This document shows positions 41,726 to 51,339 of a stretch of DNA of 64,000 nt, piece after piece (position 1 is the stretch's first letter; each line of letters begins with the position of its first letter). A model generated the notes under the pieces. That model worked only from the letters and a program-made list of their open reading frames with translations, was not told the DNA's origin and made no database searches. A program made the position numbers and the translations under genes. Where the stretch lies: NCBI RefSeq assembly GCF_017873095.1, contig NZ_JAGGJU010000001.1, forward strand, positions 124,001-188,000, in the 5' to 3' direction. The DNA is from Heterorhizobium halophytocola (lineage in GTDB: Bacteria; Pseudomonadota; Alphaproteobacteria; Rhizobiales; Rhizobiaceae).

Positions 41726-43041
41726 TGGCGCCCTTTTCGATCACCCTACCCCGGACCGACCGCTATGCGCTGCGCAATGCCACGCTGCCCGCCGTCTGCG
41801 TCGAAGGTTTCGACACTTCTGCCCGCGAGGGGCTGGTCAGCGCCGACATCGTGATTGCGTCAGGCCGGATCGAAGCGATCCTGCCGGCCGGTTCGGCTCC
41901 CGCAGACCTCGCCATGGCCGATATCGATCAGGGCATGGTCTGGCCCTGCTTCGTCGACATGCACACCCATATCGACAAGGGCCATATCTGGCCGCGCAAG
42001 CCCAATCCGACCGGTGATTTTCCAGGCGCGCTGGCAGCTGTCGGCGAGGACAGGCAGGCCAGGTGGTCAGCGGACGACCTCGCCGCCCGCATGGAATTCT
42101 CGCTGAAATCGGCTTACGCGCATGGCACGAAACTGCTGCGCACCCATCTCGACAGCGTCGCCCCGCAACACGCCATCTCTTTCGAGGTCTTTGCCGAGAA
42201 GCGCGAGGCATGGGCGGGACGGGTCGAATTGCAGGCGGTCGCCCTCTTTCCCCTCGACCGCATCGACGACGATGGCTATTTCGCCGATCTGGTCGCAACC
42301 GTTGCCCGCCACGGCGGCCTGCTCGGCGGCGTGCCGCAGATGTGGCCCGATCTCGACCAGCGACTCGACATCCTCTTCAAGGCGGCCGCAGAAAACGGCC
42401 TCGACATCGACCTGCATGTCGACGAGACGCAGGATCCGGGCGTCCACGCACTGTTGGCCGTGGCCGAGGCCAAGTTGCGCAACGGCTTCGACGGTGCCGT
42501 CACCGTCGGTCATTGCTGCTCGCTCGCCCGTCAGGACGACGACTTTGCCACCCGGGTGATCGACAGGGTGGCCGAGGCCGGACTTTCCGTCGTCTCGCTG
42601 CCGATGTGCAATCTCTACCTGCAGGACCGCCAGCCAGGAGATCGCACGCCGCGCTCCCGCGGCGTCACCCTGTTCAAGGAACTGGCCGCCGCCGGCGTAG
42701 CCACCGCGGTTTCCTCCGACAACACCCGCGATCCCTTCTATGCCTATGGCGATCTCGATTGCGTCGAGGTGTTTCGCGAGGCGGTCCGGATCCTCCATCT
42801 CGACCACCCGCTCGACACTGCCGCGCGGATCGTCACCACGACACCGGCAGACATCCTGAAGCGTCCTGACATCGGCCGCATCAAGGTCGGATCGCCGGCC
42901 GATCTTGTACTTTTCTCCGCTCGCAACTGGAGCGAATTCCTCTCCCGTCCGCAGGCCGACCGCATCGTCATGCGGAATGGCATGGGCATCGACCGCAGCC
43001 TGCCGGACTATCGCGAACTCGACCCGATCATGAGAGACTGA
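41725..43041 (+). CDS. Cytosine deaminase-like metal-dependent amidohydrolase
   Basis: The 438-residue enzyme has the CodA-like amidohydrolase layout: the metal motif VDMHTHIDKGHIWP, the LLRTHLDSVAP strand, DLHVDETQDPGVHALL, the later metal His in VTVGHCCSLAR, and the Asp strand AVSSDNTRDPFYAYG. It should deaminate or hydrolyse a cyclic amidine or amide (cytosine, isocytosine, creatinine-like or related ring). The residue context differs enough from E. coli CodA that the substrate should not be assumed. Its place behind the importer genes with overlapping codons shows that it acts on the imported compound. Confidence 0.82.
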   Translation: MAPFSITLPRTDRYALRNATLPAVCVEGFDTSAREGLVSADIVIASGRIEAILPAGSAPADLAMADIDQGMVWPCFVDMHTHIDKGHIWPRKPNPTGDFPGALAAVGEDRQARWSADDLAARMEFSLKSAYAHGTKLLRTHLDSVAPQHAISFEVFAEKREAWAGRVELQAVALFPLDRIDDDGYFADLVATVARHGGLLGGVPQMWPDLDQRLDILFKAAAENGLDIDLHVDETQDPGVHALLAVAEAKLRNGFDGAVTVGHCCSLARQDDDFATRVIDRVAEAGLSVVSLPMCNLYLQDRQPGDRTPRSRGVTLFKELAAAGVATAVSSDNTRDPFYAYGDLDCVEVFREAVRILHLDHPLDTAARIVTTTPADILKRPDIGRIKVGSPADLVLFSARNWSEFLSRPQADRIVMRNGMGIDRSLPDYRELDPIMRD

Positions 43042-43044
43042 ACC

Positions 43045-44451
43045 ATGCCCGATTACGCGCTGATCAAGGAAGAGCTTGCCGGCATCGATGTCGAGGACCA
43101 CCCGGCCCTCGTCAAGCAGAAGAGCCGCGACTTCTACTGGTATTCGCCGATCCTGAAGGAGCAGCTCGACCACGTGACGGCCGATCTGGTCGTCTCGCCG
43201 AAGTCGGAAGAAGAGGTGATCCGCACGCTGAAGGTCGCCTTTGCCCACGGCGTGCCGGTGACCCCGCGCGGCGGCGGCACCGGCAACTACGGCCAGGCCA
43301 TGCCGCTGTCGGGCGGCATCGTGCTCAACCTGATCAACATGAACAGGGTGAGGGAAATCCATCCGGGGCGCGTCATCTGCGAACCGGGCATCATCATCGC
43401 CGAACTCGACCGGCAGACAAAGGCGCATTCCGGCCAGGAGGTGCGTTTCCATCCCTCGACCGCGCAGACGGCCTCGATCGGCGGCTTCATTGCCGGCGGT
43501 TCGGGCGGGGTCGGCTCGATCACCTGGGGCGGCCTGCGCGACCTCGGCAATATCCTGAGGCTGCGGGTCGTCACCATGGAGGCCGAGCCGCGGGTGCTCG
43601 ACCTGTCGACCTGGGACCTGCAGAAGGTCTCCCATGCCTATGGCACCAACGGCATCATCACCGAAGTGGAAATGCCGCTGGCACCCGCCTATGACTGGGT
43701 CGACGTGATCGTCGGCTATGACGACTTCATGGATGCCGTGCGTTTCGCCGATGCGCTGACGCACAAGAACGGCATCCTGCTGAAGGAAGTCGCGCCGATC
43801 GCGGCCCCCATCCCCTTCGACTATTTCACCCGGCACAAGCCCTGGCTGAAGGAAGGTCAATCGGTCGTCGTGCTGATGGTGGCGCCACATTCGATGGCCC
43901 CGTTCCTCGCCTACACCGAGCAGATGAAGGGCGATATCCGCTTCCGGTCCGATACGGTCGAGAGCATGAAGGGGATTCCGCATGCCTATGAGCTCGGCTG
44001 GAACCACACGACGCTGCGGGCTCTGAAGCTCGACAGCAACATCACCTATCTGCAGGTGCAGTATCCCGGCCCCGACCATGTCGCCAAGGTCGAGAAGATG
44101 ACGAGGATGTTTGCGGACGAGGTGATCGGCCATCTCGAATTCATCAAGTTCGACGGCCGCATCCAGTGCTCCGGCCTGCCGCTGGTGCGCTATACGACGA
44201 AGGAGCGGCTGGAGGAGATCATCCGCCTGCACGAGGAAAACGGCTGCCCGATCTTCAACCCGCATCGCTATACGCTGGAGGAAGGGGGCATGAAGCAGAC
44301 CGACCAGGTGCAGCTCGCCTTCAAGAAGGAGACCGACCCGAAGGGGCTTCTCAATCCCGGCAAGATGATCGCCTGGGACAATCCCGACTTCGACTTCAAG
44401 TCCGGCAGGAACTATCTGTTTCCGGGCCTGCAGGCTCTCGGCCAGGACTGA
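43045..44451 (+). CDS. FAD-binding oxidoreductase (GlcD/VAO type)
   Basis: The 468-residue flavoprotein has the FAD_binding_4 motif VPVTPRGGGTGNYGQAMPLS, then RFHPSTAQTASIGGFIAGGS and GVGSITWGGLRDL, and a C-terminal FAD-oxidase domain ending in DPKGLLNPGKMIAWDNP. Such enzymes oxidise hydroxy acids, alcohols or amines. It begins 3 bases after the deaminase stop and so belongs to the same operon; it may oxidise the ring product or a ring-opened hydroxy acid. Substrate unknown. Confidence 0.85.
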   Translation: MPDYALIKEELAGIDVEDHPALVKQKSRDFYWYSPILKEQLDHVTADLVVSPKSEEEVIRTLKVAFAHGVPVTPRGGGTGNYGQAMPLSGGIVLNLINMNRVREIHPGRVICEPGIIIAELDRQTKAHSGQEVRFHPSTAQTASIGGFIAGGSGGVGSITWGGLRDLGNILRLRVVTMEAEPRVLDLSTWDLQKVSHAYGTNGIITEVEMPLAPAYDWVDVIVGYDDFMDAVRFADALTHKNGILLKEVAPIAAPIPFDYFTRHKPWLKEGQSVVVLMVAPHSMAPFLAYTEQMKGDIRFRSDTVESMKGIPHAYELGWNHTTLRALKLDSNITYLQVQYPGPDHVAKVEKMTRMFADEVIGHLEFIKFDGRIQCSGLPLVRYTTKERLEEIIRLHEENGCPIFNPHRYTLEEGGMKQTDQVQLAFKKETDPKGLLNPGKMIAWDNPDFDFKSGRNYLFPGLQALGQD

Positions 44452-44612
44452 GGCTTCAACCGCCATGCGCGTCGAGCCTTAGGCATGGCGCGCCGGCACA
44501 CATAAAGATCCGAAGGTACCCCTGCCTGCAGGGAAAACGTCGCGGAAAATTTCAACCCGCCGTCCGACAGGCAGGAACTGCGCTGTCGGCGACGTTTGGA
44601 GATTTTCGTCCC

Positions 44613-45194
44613 ATGCGCGTTCTCGTGATCCATGCCCATCCCGTCGAGGAGAGTTTCAACAAGGCCCTGTTCCGGCTCGTCTGCGAAAGCCTGGAACAGG
44701 CAGGCCACCAGGTCGATGCCTGCGACCTCTATGCCGAGGGCTTCGACCCCGTGATGTCGGCGCATGACCGGCGGACCTATCACGACTATCCGGCCAATAC
44801 CGCGCCGGTGGAAACCCATGTCGAACGCCTCAGGGCGGCGCAAGCGCTTGTCATTGTTTCGCCGGTCTGGAACTTCGGCTTTCCCGCCATGCTGAAGGGC
44901 TATTTCGATCGCGTCTGGCTGCCGGGCGTATCCTTCGACCTGAAGGACGGCAAGCTGACTCCGACGCTGCGCCACATCACCAAGGTCGCCGCCGTCGTCA
45001 GCTATGGCGGCACCCGCTGGCGGGCCTTTCTCGTCGGCAATCCGCCGAAAAAGACCATCAACCGCGTCATCCGCGGCCAGGTGAAGCTCGGCGCGCCGGT
45101 CCGATATCTTGCCCATTACGACATGAACAACTGCACGCCTGAGACGAGGGCCGCGTTCATGGAGAGGGTCAGGGCCGAGATGACGCGGTTCTGA
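44613..45194 (+). CDS. NAD(P)H dehydrogenase (quinone)-like flavodoxin-fold protein
   Basis: The 193-residue protein has the flavodoxin-like fold of the MdaB/NQO1 family: [20 protein letters not shown], the [20 protein letters not shown] loop that binds FMN/FAD, and [15 protein letters not shown]. It reduces quinones or other electrophiles with NAD(P)H. It lies 161 bases after the FAD oxidoreductase on the same strand; it may be the last gene of that locus or separate. ATG 44613 has GGAG 11 bases upstream. Confidence 0.83.
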   Translation: MRVLVIHAHPVEESFNKALFRLVCESLEQAGHQVDACDLYAEGFDPVMSAHDRRTYHDYPANTAPVETHVERLRAAQALVIVSPVWNFGFPAMLKGYFDRVWLPGVSFDLKDGKLTPTLRHITKVAAVVSYGGTRWRAFLVGNPPKKTINRVIRGQVKLGAPVRYLAHYDMNNCTPETRAAFMERVRAEMTRF

Positions 45195-45246
45195 CGGGCG
45201 CAAGCCCCTCACCCGGTCCCGCCGCCCCCTTTATTTTCCAGTTGTT

Positions 45247-45276
45247 GTTCCGCCCGTTCATATAAACGGCAGGAAC
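45247..45276. repeat. Interrupted inverted repeat upstream of gmd
   Basis: GTTCC-GC-CCGTT-N6-AACGG-CA-GGAAC forms two five-pair stems with an internal loop. It lies between the reductase gene and gmd, in a gap (45195-45390) that becomes AT-rich near gmd. It is not followed by a T-run, so it looks more like an operator or mRNA hairpin than a terminator. Confidence 0.3.
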
Positions 45277-45390
45277 ACAATTCCCTTGCAAGCTTTGGGC
45301 TTGTACAAGCGCGCGCGGTCTGCAAGTAATACTCCACAGAAACTATATTTATACGAATTTAGAAATAAACAATACTCTAAAGGATTTCAG

Positions 45391-46509
45391 ATGAAGAAAG
45401 CCCTGATCACCGGTGTTACGGGCCAGGACGGCTCGTATCTTGCCGAATTTCTGCTGGAAAAGGGCTATGAAGTCCATGGCATCAAGCGCCGGGCCTCTCT
45501 CTTCAATACGCAGCGCATCGATCATATTTACGAAGATCCGCATACGAACCGGGCGCAGCTGAAGCTGCATTATGGCGATCTTTCGGACACCTCCAACCTG
45601 AACCGGATCATCTCCGAGGTCGAACCGGACGAGATCTACAATCTCGGGGCGCAGAGCCATGTCGCCGTCTCCTTCGAGGCGCCGGAATATACCGCCGATG
45701 TCGATGGCATCGGCACGCTGCGCCTGCTGGAGGCGATCCGCTTTCTCGGGCTGGAAAAGAGGACGCGCTTCTACCAGGCCTCGACCTCAGAGCTCTATGG
45801 CCAGGTGCAGGAAGTGCCGCAGCGCGAGACGACACCCTTCTATCCGCGCTCGCCCTATGCGGCCGCCAAGCTCTATGCCTACTGGATCACGGTGAACTAC
45901 CGCGAAGCCTATGGCATGTATGCCTGCAACGGCATTCTCTTCAACCACGAGAGCCCGCGCCGCGGCGAGACTTTCGTCACCCGCAAGATCACCCGTGGCC
46001 TTGCCAATATCGCGATGGGTCTCGAGACCTGCCTCTATATGGGCAATATCGACAGCCTGCGCGACTGGGGCCATGCCAAGGACTATGTCCGGATGCAGTG
46101 GATGATGCTGCAGCAGGACGCCGCCGAAGATTTCGTCATTGCCACGGGGGTACAATATTCCGTGCGCGAGTTCATCACCTGGTCCGCCGCCCATCTCGGC
46201 ATCACGCTCGAATTTTCCGGCAGGGGCGTCGACGAAATCGCCACGGTAACGGCGGTCGAGGGCGAACATGCGCCTTTCGTCGCGCCGGGCGACGTGGTGC
46301 TGCGGATCGATCCGCGCTATTTCCGCCCCGCGGAAGTCGACACCTTGCTCGGCGATCCGGGCAAGGCCAGGGAGAAACTCGGCTGGGTACCGAAGATCAC
46401 CGTTCAGGACATGTGCGCAGAGATGGTTTCGGACGATCTGAAGACCGCCAAGCGCCATGCTCTGTTGAAGGCCCACGGACTTCAGGTGCCGGTCAGCGCA
46501 GAAAACTGA
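45391..46509 (+). CDS. gmd: GDP-mannose 4,6-dehydratase
   Basis: The 372-residue extended SDR enzyme begins [20 protein letters not shown] (GxxGxxG cofactor loop) and has [12 protein letters not shown], the catalytic [20 protein letters not shown] region, [20 protein letters not shown] (Tyr and Lys of the active site) and [20 protein letters not shown], all diagnostic for GMD. It converts GDP-mannose to GDP-4-keto-6-deoxymannose for fucose synthesis. ATG 45391 follows AAAGGA. It is paired with the fucose synthase downstream. Confidence 0.95.
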   Translation: MKKALITGVTGQDGSYLAEFLLEKGYEVHGIKRRASLFNTQRIDHIYEDPHTNRAQLKLHYGDLSDTSNLNRIISEVEPDEIYNLGAQSHVAVSFEAPEYTADVDGIGTLRLLEAIRFLGLEKRTRFYQASTSELYGQVQEVPQRETTPFYPRSPYAAAKLYAYWITVNYREAYGMYACNGILFNHESPRRGETFVTRKITRGLANIAMGLETCLYMGNIDSLRDWGHAKDYVRMQWMMLQQDAAEDFVIATGVQYSVREFITWSAAHLGITLEFSGRGVDEIATVTAVEGEHAPFVAPGDVVLRIDPRYFRPAEVDTLLGDPGKAREKLGWVPKITVQDMCAEMVSDDLKTAKRHALLKAHGLQVPVSAEN

Positions 46510-46611
46510 CCGAACGACAGGGGTTGAGGAAAGCGCAATCGGGACAGACGCAGGCTCCCCCTTTCGCTGGCAAGGCCCTAGGCACTATCCTTTCGGGTAA
46601 GGAAAAGACAT

Positions 46612-47574
46612 ATGAAAATCTTCGTGGCCGGACATCGCGGCATGGTCGGCGGGGCGATCGTCAAGGCACTGGAGGCCCGCGGCACCGACGAACTCGTAAC
46701 CCGCACCTCGGCGCAACTCGATCTGCGCGAGCAGTCGGCGGTCCGGGAATTCTTTCAGCAGGAAAAGCCCGATGCCGTGATCCTGGCCGCCGCCAAGGTC
46801 GGCGGCATTCTGGCCAACAATATCTATCCGGCCGATTTCATCTATGAAAACCTGATGATCGAAGCCAATGTGATCCATCAGGCCTATGCGGCCGGCGTCG
46901 AGCGGCTTCTGCAACTCGGCTCCTCCTGCATCTACCCGCAACGGGCGGAACAGCCGATGCGCGAGGATGCTCTGCTGACGGGAACGCTGGAGCCGACCAA
47001 CGAACCCTATGCCATTGCCAAGATCGCCGGCATCAAGCTGTGCGAGAGCTATAACCGGCAATATGGCACGGATTATCGATCGGTCATGCCGACCAATCTC
47101 TATGGCCCCGGCGACAATTTCCACCCGCAGAATTCCCATGTGCTCCCGGCGCTGATCCGACGCCTGCACGAGGCGAAGCTGGAGGGCCGCGACGAGGTTA
47201 TGATCTGGGGCACGGGCACGCCGCGGCGCGAATTCCTGCATGTCGACGACATGGCGGCCGCCTCGCTCTTCGTCATGGATCTCGAAAAAGCCACCTACGA
47301 GCGCGAGACCGCGCCGATGCTCAGCCATATCAATGTCGGTTGCGGTACCGATGTTACCATCCGCGAACTGGCGGAGACCGTGGCAGCGGTCGTGGGTTTC
47401 GGCGGCACGCTCGCCTTCGACCCCTCAAAGCCGGACGGCACGCCGCGCAAGCTGATGGATGTGAGCCGGCTCACCCGGCTGGGCTGGCAGGCAACGATTC
47501 AACTGGAAGACGGGATCAGGCAAACCTATGCCTGGTTTCTCTCACAGGAAAAGGGTTCGCTCCGCGCGAAGTAA
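46612..47574 (+). CDS. fcl: GDP-L-fucose synthase
   Basis: The 320-residue SDR enzyme begins [20 protein letters not shown] and has [20 protein letters not shown], the [12 protein letters not shown] strand with catalytic Ser, [20 protein letters not shown] with Tyr/Lys, and [12 protein letters not shown], typical of WcaG/Fcl. It epimerises and reduces the product of Gmd to GDP-L-fucose, a donor for surface polysaccharides. It lies 102 bases after gmd with an AAGGAAAAG ribosome site. Confidence 0.95.
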   Translation: MKIFVAGHRGMVGGAIVKALEARGTDELVTRTSAQLDLREQSAVREFFQQEKPDAVILAAAKVGGILANNIYPADFIYENLMIEANVIHQAYAAGVERLLQLGSSCIYPQRAEQPMREDALLTGTLEPTNEPYAIAKIAGIKLCESYNRQYGTDYRSVMPTNLYGPGDNFHPQNSHVLPALIRRLHEAKLEGRDEVMIWGTGTPRREFLHVDDMAAASLFVMDLEKATYERETAPMLSHINVGCGTDVTIRELAETVAAVVGFGGTLAFDPSKPDGTPRKLMDVSRLTRLGWQATIQLEDGIRQTYAWFLSQEKGSLRAK

Positions 47575-47606
47575 TCTCGCGGAACCCGGCAGCGGCGAGC
47601 TCGGTC

Positions 47607-47816
47607 TTAATTCTGCGCGGGCGGGCTGTCGGTTTTGACGCTCTGCTTGGCATCCTTGAGATCGACCGCGATCTTTTCCTGGCTGACGCCGCTGGACGTC
47701 CCGAACATGAAATAGGCGGAGATGCCCAGGATGGCGGCGATCAGGATGATCACCATCCAGCCGGCATAGCCGCTGCGGCTACTCTTGTCGTCGAATTCGG
47801 CGTTGTCGCTCTGCAT
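47607..47816 (-). CDS. Small single-span membrane protein
   Basis: A 69-residue protein with a polar N terminus (MQSDNAEFDDKSSRSG), one membrane helix (GWMVIILIAAILGISAYFMF) and a short polar tail. ATG 47816 has GAGG seven bases upstream. No family recognised. It converges with fcl. The following 235 bases (47817-48051) hold only the terminator of the next gene. Confidence 0.55.
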   Translation of the reverse strand: MQSDNAEFDDKSSRSGYAGWMVIILIAAILGISAYFMFGTSSGVSQEKIAVDLKDAKQSVKTDSPPAQN

Positions 47817-48012
47817 CTGATGACCTCGAATTGGCATCCGGCACCAGTGAAGGTGCTGGAATGGCGGGATAACGGGGCCTCTTGGCCATTATACAATATA
47901 ACTATTAAGCGCTGTGGTGCCAAGACCATGTGCCCCGGCGATAACTGACAATTTGCAAATGGTCGGCAAGCTTGGCCCCGGCGCGGGACTTAGCCTTAGA
48001 AAATCGTGAGAG

Positions 48013-48037
48013 GAGAAGGCCGTGGACCGGCCTTCTC
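48013..48037 (-). terminator. Terminator of the DUF1236 gene
   Basis: A ten-pair stem GAGAAGGCCG / CGGCCTTCTC with a five-base loop lies 15 bases after the stop of the gene at 48052 on the minus strand. The T-run after it is weak and interrupted. Confidence 0.6.
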
Positions 48038-48051
48038 TCCTGATACGGGTC

Positions 48052-48447
48052 TTAGTAGACGCCGACGACCACATAGGTCTGCGGGTCGACGATAACGCGC
48101 TGGTTGTTGACCACGGCGTAGGAATAGGTCGGATCCTGCGGGATCGGGGTCAGAGCGACGGTCTGCGGCAGCGGCTGGCCGACAGCAACCTGCTGCTGGA
48201 CGACGATGGGCTGCGCCGGAACCGGCTGTTCCTGAACATAGGTGACGACCTTCTGCGGCGGCGGGGCAACAGCGGTACCGGCAATCGCGCCGACCACACC
48301 ACCCACGGCAGCACCCACGGGACCGCCAACGACGGCACCGGTGACAGCGCCGCCGGCAGCGCCGGTTACGGTGCCTTCCTGGGCCAGAGCTGCACCCGAA
48401 AGGGCAGTTGCGAATACGGCGGTAATAGCAATCAGCTTCGTGTTCAT
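48052..48447 (-). CDS. DUF1236 periplasmic protein with glycine zipper
   Basis: The 131-residue protein has a signal peptide (MNTKLIAITAVFATALSGAA, cut near LAQ-EG), a glycine-zipper membrane-like segment (AAGGAVTGAVVGGPVGAAVG), a Pro/Val/Gln-rich linker, and the DUF1236 end (PLPQTVALTPIPQDPTYSYA, then VVNNQRVIVDPQTYVVVGV). Such proteins are common in Rhizobiales envelopes; the role is unknown. ATG 48447 is preceded by an AGGATCC-like site. Strong terminator downstream. Confidence 0.75.
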   Translation of the reverse strand: MNTKLIAITAVFATALSGAALAQEGTVTGAAGGAVTGAVVGGPVGAAVGGVVGAIAGTAVAPPPQKVVTYVQEQPVPAQPIVVQQQVAVGQPLPQTVALTPIPQDPTYSYAVVNNQRVIVDPQTYVVVGVY

Positions 48448-48622
48448 GGCGGGGATCCTTTCTCCTCAGTTACCATGGCAAGAAAACATCCGGCTTGATT
48501 TTTTGTTCCTGAGCCGCCCGGCAACTATTCGCCATCCCCCGGGGGAAATACTGCGCAACCCGTTAAAACCACTGGGGAATTTTTCAAGAAAAAGTATGGT
48601 CGCCCATCAGGAACGGACGCCC

Positions 48623-49012
48623 TCAAAAGACTTTCGCCGCCGTTACTTCCACCTCCACGAGAAATTCCGGGCGGGTAAAGCCACCTATGACGAGCAAAGT
48701 CGAGACTGGCCGCGGCTCTTTCGTGTAACGATCCCGCACCGCCATGTAAGTTTGGAAATCTTCCCTGCGGGTGACGAAGCCGGAAATGCGGATGACGTCC
48801 TCGAACCCCATTCCGGCCTCCGTGAGGATTGCCTCGACCGCCTGGAAACAGAGTTCGGCCTGTCCTTCGAGATCGGCCGGTATCGTGTCGTCGGGCTTGA
48901 TGCCGAGCTGGCCGGAGGTCACCAGCAGGCTGGCACCCGGCGGCACCAGCAGGCCGTGATTGTATTGGCCAAAGGGTTTGCGCACGCTCGGTGGATTGAA
49001 GATGGAGGACAT
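48623..49012 (-). CDS. RidA/YjgF-family protein
   Basis: The 129-residue protein shows the RidA layout: GQYNHGLLVPPGASLLVTSG, GQAELCFQAVEAILTEAGMG, VIRISGFVTRREDFQTYMAV, and the end RPEFLVEVEVTAAKVF. In RidA proper a conserved Arg (here RPVSTLLVI has Arg at a similar place) binds the imine/enamine intermediate and releases ammonia. Some family members serve catabolic pathways instead. It stands alone between the DUF1236 and ung genes. Confidence 0.85.
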   Translation of the reverse strand: MSSIFNPPSVRKPFGQYNHGLLVPPGASLLVTSGQLGIKPDDTIPADLEGQAELCFQAVEAILTEAGMGFEDVIRISGFVTRREDFQTYMAVRDRYTKEPRPVSTLLVIGGFTRPEFLVEVEVTAAKVF

Positions 49013-49088
49013 CGGGGCTCCCGGAAATCAGGTCAAAAACAGCAGTCAATCTAGTCAGGCAGAGACGGGTCGCGGCGGCAAGAGCGTT

Positions 49089-49790
49089 TCACGCGCTGTC
49101 GGCGTTTGCAGGCAGGCTCCAGTCGATCGGCGCCATCCCGTGCGCCTTAAGAAAGGCATTGGCCTTCGAGAACGGCCGACTGCCGAAAAAGCCGTTATGG
49201 GCTGATAGCGGCGACGGGTGGACGGATTTCAACACAAGATGCTTGGTTTGATCGACGAAAGCCGCCTTCTTCTGCGCATAGGCGCCCCAGAGGATGAAGA
49301 CGACATGCGGCCGCTCGTCGTTGACGTGACGGATAACGGCATCGGTAAACCGCTCCCAGCCGCGCCCCTGATGCGAGGCGGCACGGGCCTGTTCGACGGT
49401 CAGCACGCTGTTCAGCAGCAGGACGCCCTGTTTCGCCCAATCCTCCAGAAATCCGTGCGGCGGCGGTGCAAGGTTAAGATCGCTCTTCAATTCCTTGTAG
49501 ATATTGACCAGCGAGGGCGGCACGCGCACGCCCGGACGCACGGAAAAGCACAGGCCATGCGCCTGTCCCGGACCGTGATAGGGATCCTGACCGAGAATGA
49601 CGACCTTGACCTGGTCGAGCGGCGTCAGATCGAGTGCGCGAAAATATTCCGCCCCCCTGGGGAAGATCTGTTTTCCCTGCGCCTTCTCGTCCTTCAGAAA
49701 GGTCTTCAGCGCCTGCATATAGGGGCTGTCGAATTCGCCGGACAGCGCCTTTTTCCAGCTCTCCTCCAGTTTCACGTCTGTTGTCGTCAT
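49089..49790 (-). CDS. ung: Uracil-DNA glycosylase
   Basis: The 233-residue family-1 enzyme has motif [21 protein letters not shown] with catalytic Asp, the uracil-binding [10 protein letters not shown], and motif [16 protein letters not shown] with the key His. It removes uracil from DNA to start base-excision repair. ATG 49790 follows a GGAGTGCCGGCAGGG site. Intact length. Confidence 0.95.
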   Translation of the reverse strand: MTTTDVKLEESWKKALSGEFDSPYMQALKTFLKDEKAQGKQIFPRGAEYFRALDLTPLDQVKVVILGQDPYHGPGQAHGLCFSVRPGVRVPPSLVNIYKELKSDLNLAPPPHGFLEDWAKQGVLLLNSVLTVEQARAASHQGRGWERFTDAVIRHVNDERPHVVFILWGAYAQKKAAFVDQTKHLVLKSVHPSPLSAHNGFFGSRPFSKANAFLKAHGMAPIDWSLPANADSA

Positions 49791-50013
49791 CCCTGCCGGC
49801 ACTCCTTGTGGTGGCGCCCTTGTTGTCCATGGACCCCATGGCGATTGAAAACCAGGGGCCGGCAGAGTCAACCCGAGGCCTTCCGTTTTGCACCCTTTCG
49901 CCGGCAGGACGGACAGCAAGGACGCGTGCGCAAGGTCGCCCTGCTGCCCTTGTCACAAAACTGTTTTGGTTCTGGCGTCATATCCGGATCATGCTGAAAT
50001 CCGAGTCTCGAAA

Positions 50014-51195
50014 ATGATCGGCACACTGACGACCATTCTTCTCCTTGCAGGCGGCGCACAACTGGCCGGCATCGCGATCGCCATCCGCAGGGCGCTCCGG
50101 GCCGAAAAAACGGCCGAGATCGAGCCGACCATGCCCCTTCCCCCGGTGAGCATTCTCAGGCCGCTCTGCGGACTGGAAAACCATCTGGAGCAGACTCTGC
50201 GCTCCACCTTTCTGCTGGATTGGCCGAGCGGATACGAGATCCTGTTCTGCGTCGAGAGCGACATGGACCCGGCGGCGGCCGTCGCGCGCCGGCTGATCGA
50301 GCGCTATCCGCAGCAGCCTGCCCAGTTGCTGGTCGGACAGGATCCGGTCAGCATCAATCCCAAGCTCAACAATCTGGTCAAAGGCTGGCACGCCGCCCGC
50401 CACGGCTTCGTCGTCATGGCCGACAGCAATGTGCTGATGCCCGCCGACTATCTGCGCCAGCTGTTTGCCCGATGGCAGGAAGATCGTACCGGCATGGTCT
50501 GCTCACCGCCGGTCGGCAGCGCGCCGGACGGTTTTGCTGCCGAGATCGAATGCGCCTGGCTCAACAGCTACCAGGCCCGCTGGCAGCTGGTCGCCGACGA
50601 GATCGGCCTCGGCTTTGCCCAGGGCAAGACGATGATGCTGCCACGCGCGCTGCTCGACCGCCATGGCGGGATCGCGCGACTGGCCGACGAGGTGGCCGAA
50701 GATGCGGCGGCGACGAAGATCGTGCGCGGCGACGGGCTCAGTGTCCGGCTTGTCACCCGCCCCTTCGCCCAGCCGCTCGGCGCCCGCGAATGGCTGAGCG
50801 TGTGGCGCCGCCAATTGCGCTGGGCGCGACTAAGGCGCGCCTCCTTCCCGCTGTTCTTCCTGCCGGAACTGTTTGTCGGCGGCGCGCTGCCGCTGATCGC
50901 CGCATTTCTGCTGGCCATGACCGGATCATGGCCCCCCCTTTCGGCGGTCGGTTATGCCGGCCTCTGGTATGGGGCTGAACTCGTGCTGATTGCCAGTTAT
51001 GGCTGGCCCTTGTCCTGGCGCACGCCGGCGGCCTTGATCCTGCGCGACCTGGCGCTGCCCGCGCTCTGGATATCCGCATGGTTCGGCAACGGGTTCGAAT
51101 GGCGCGGCAACCGGATGACGGTCAGGGAACCGGCCAACGCACCGCTGTCGGCGACCGCTGCTGCAGCCCGCCAGCCCGAGAGCCTGGCGTCCTGA
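50014..51195 (+). CDS. Ceramide glucosyltransferase-like enzyme (GT21)
   Basis: The 393-residue membrane glycosyltransferase has an N-terminal span, PPVSILRPLCGLENHLEQTL (the donor-binding start), DSNVLMPADYLRQLF (the Asp pair region), VRGDGLSVRLVTRPF, the QLRWARLRR motif (Q-x-x-R-W class) and C-terminal spans (LPLIAAFLLAMTGSWP). This pattern is shared by GT21 ceramide glucosyltransferases and hopanoid-related HpnI. Some Agrobacterium-like bacteria make glucosylated sphingolipids. ATG 50014 is the family start; the frame is open further upstream without homology. It is divergent from ung. Confidence 0.85.
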   Translation: MIGTLTTILLLAGGAQLAGIAIAIRRALRAEKTAEIEPTMPLPPVSILRPLCGLENHLEQTLRSTFLLDWPSGYEILFCVESDMDPAAAVARRLIERYPQQPAQLLVGQDPVSINPKLNNLVKGWHAARHGFVVMADSNVLMPADYLRQLFARWQEDRTGMVCSPPVGSAPDGFAAEIECAWLNSYQARWQLVADEIGLGFAQGKTMMLPRALLDRHGGIARLADEVAEDAAATKIVRGDGLSVRLVTRPFAQPLGAREWLSVWRRQLRWARLRRASFPLFFLPELFVGGALPLIAAFLLAMTGSWPPLSAVGYAGLWYGAELVLIASYGWPLSWRTPAALILRDLALPALWISAWFGNGFEWRGNRMTVREPANAPLSATAAAARQPESLAS

Positions 51196-51339
51196 CGCAA
51201 GGTCGCGCTCTTCCCGATCAGCCCAACCGCTTTGAAGGCCTGTTTTGCGCTTCTCTTTACCGCGCCCCCTCGGGAGACATGCGCCAGACGCCTTTTCAGT
51301 TGGCCGCGCCTCGTCCGCGAAAGCGCCGCACGCCATACA

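Noticed and set aside
42067..44466. A 799-codon minus-strand open frame opposite the deaminase and FAD oxidoreductase genes
   Set aside because: Both plus-strand genes have strong family motifs and operon-type overlaps; the antisense frame has none.
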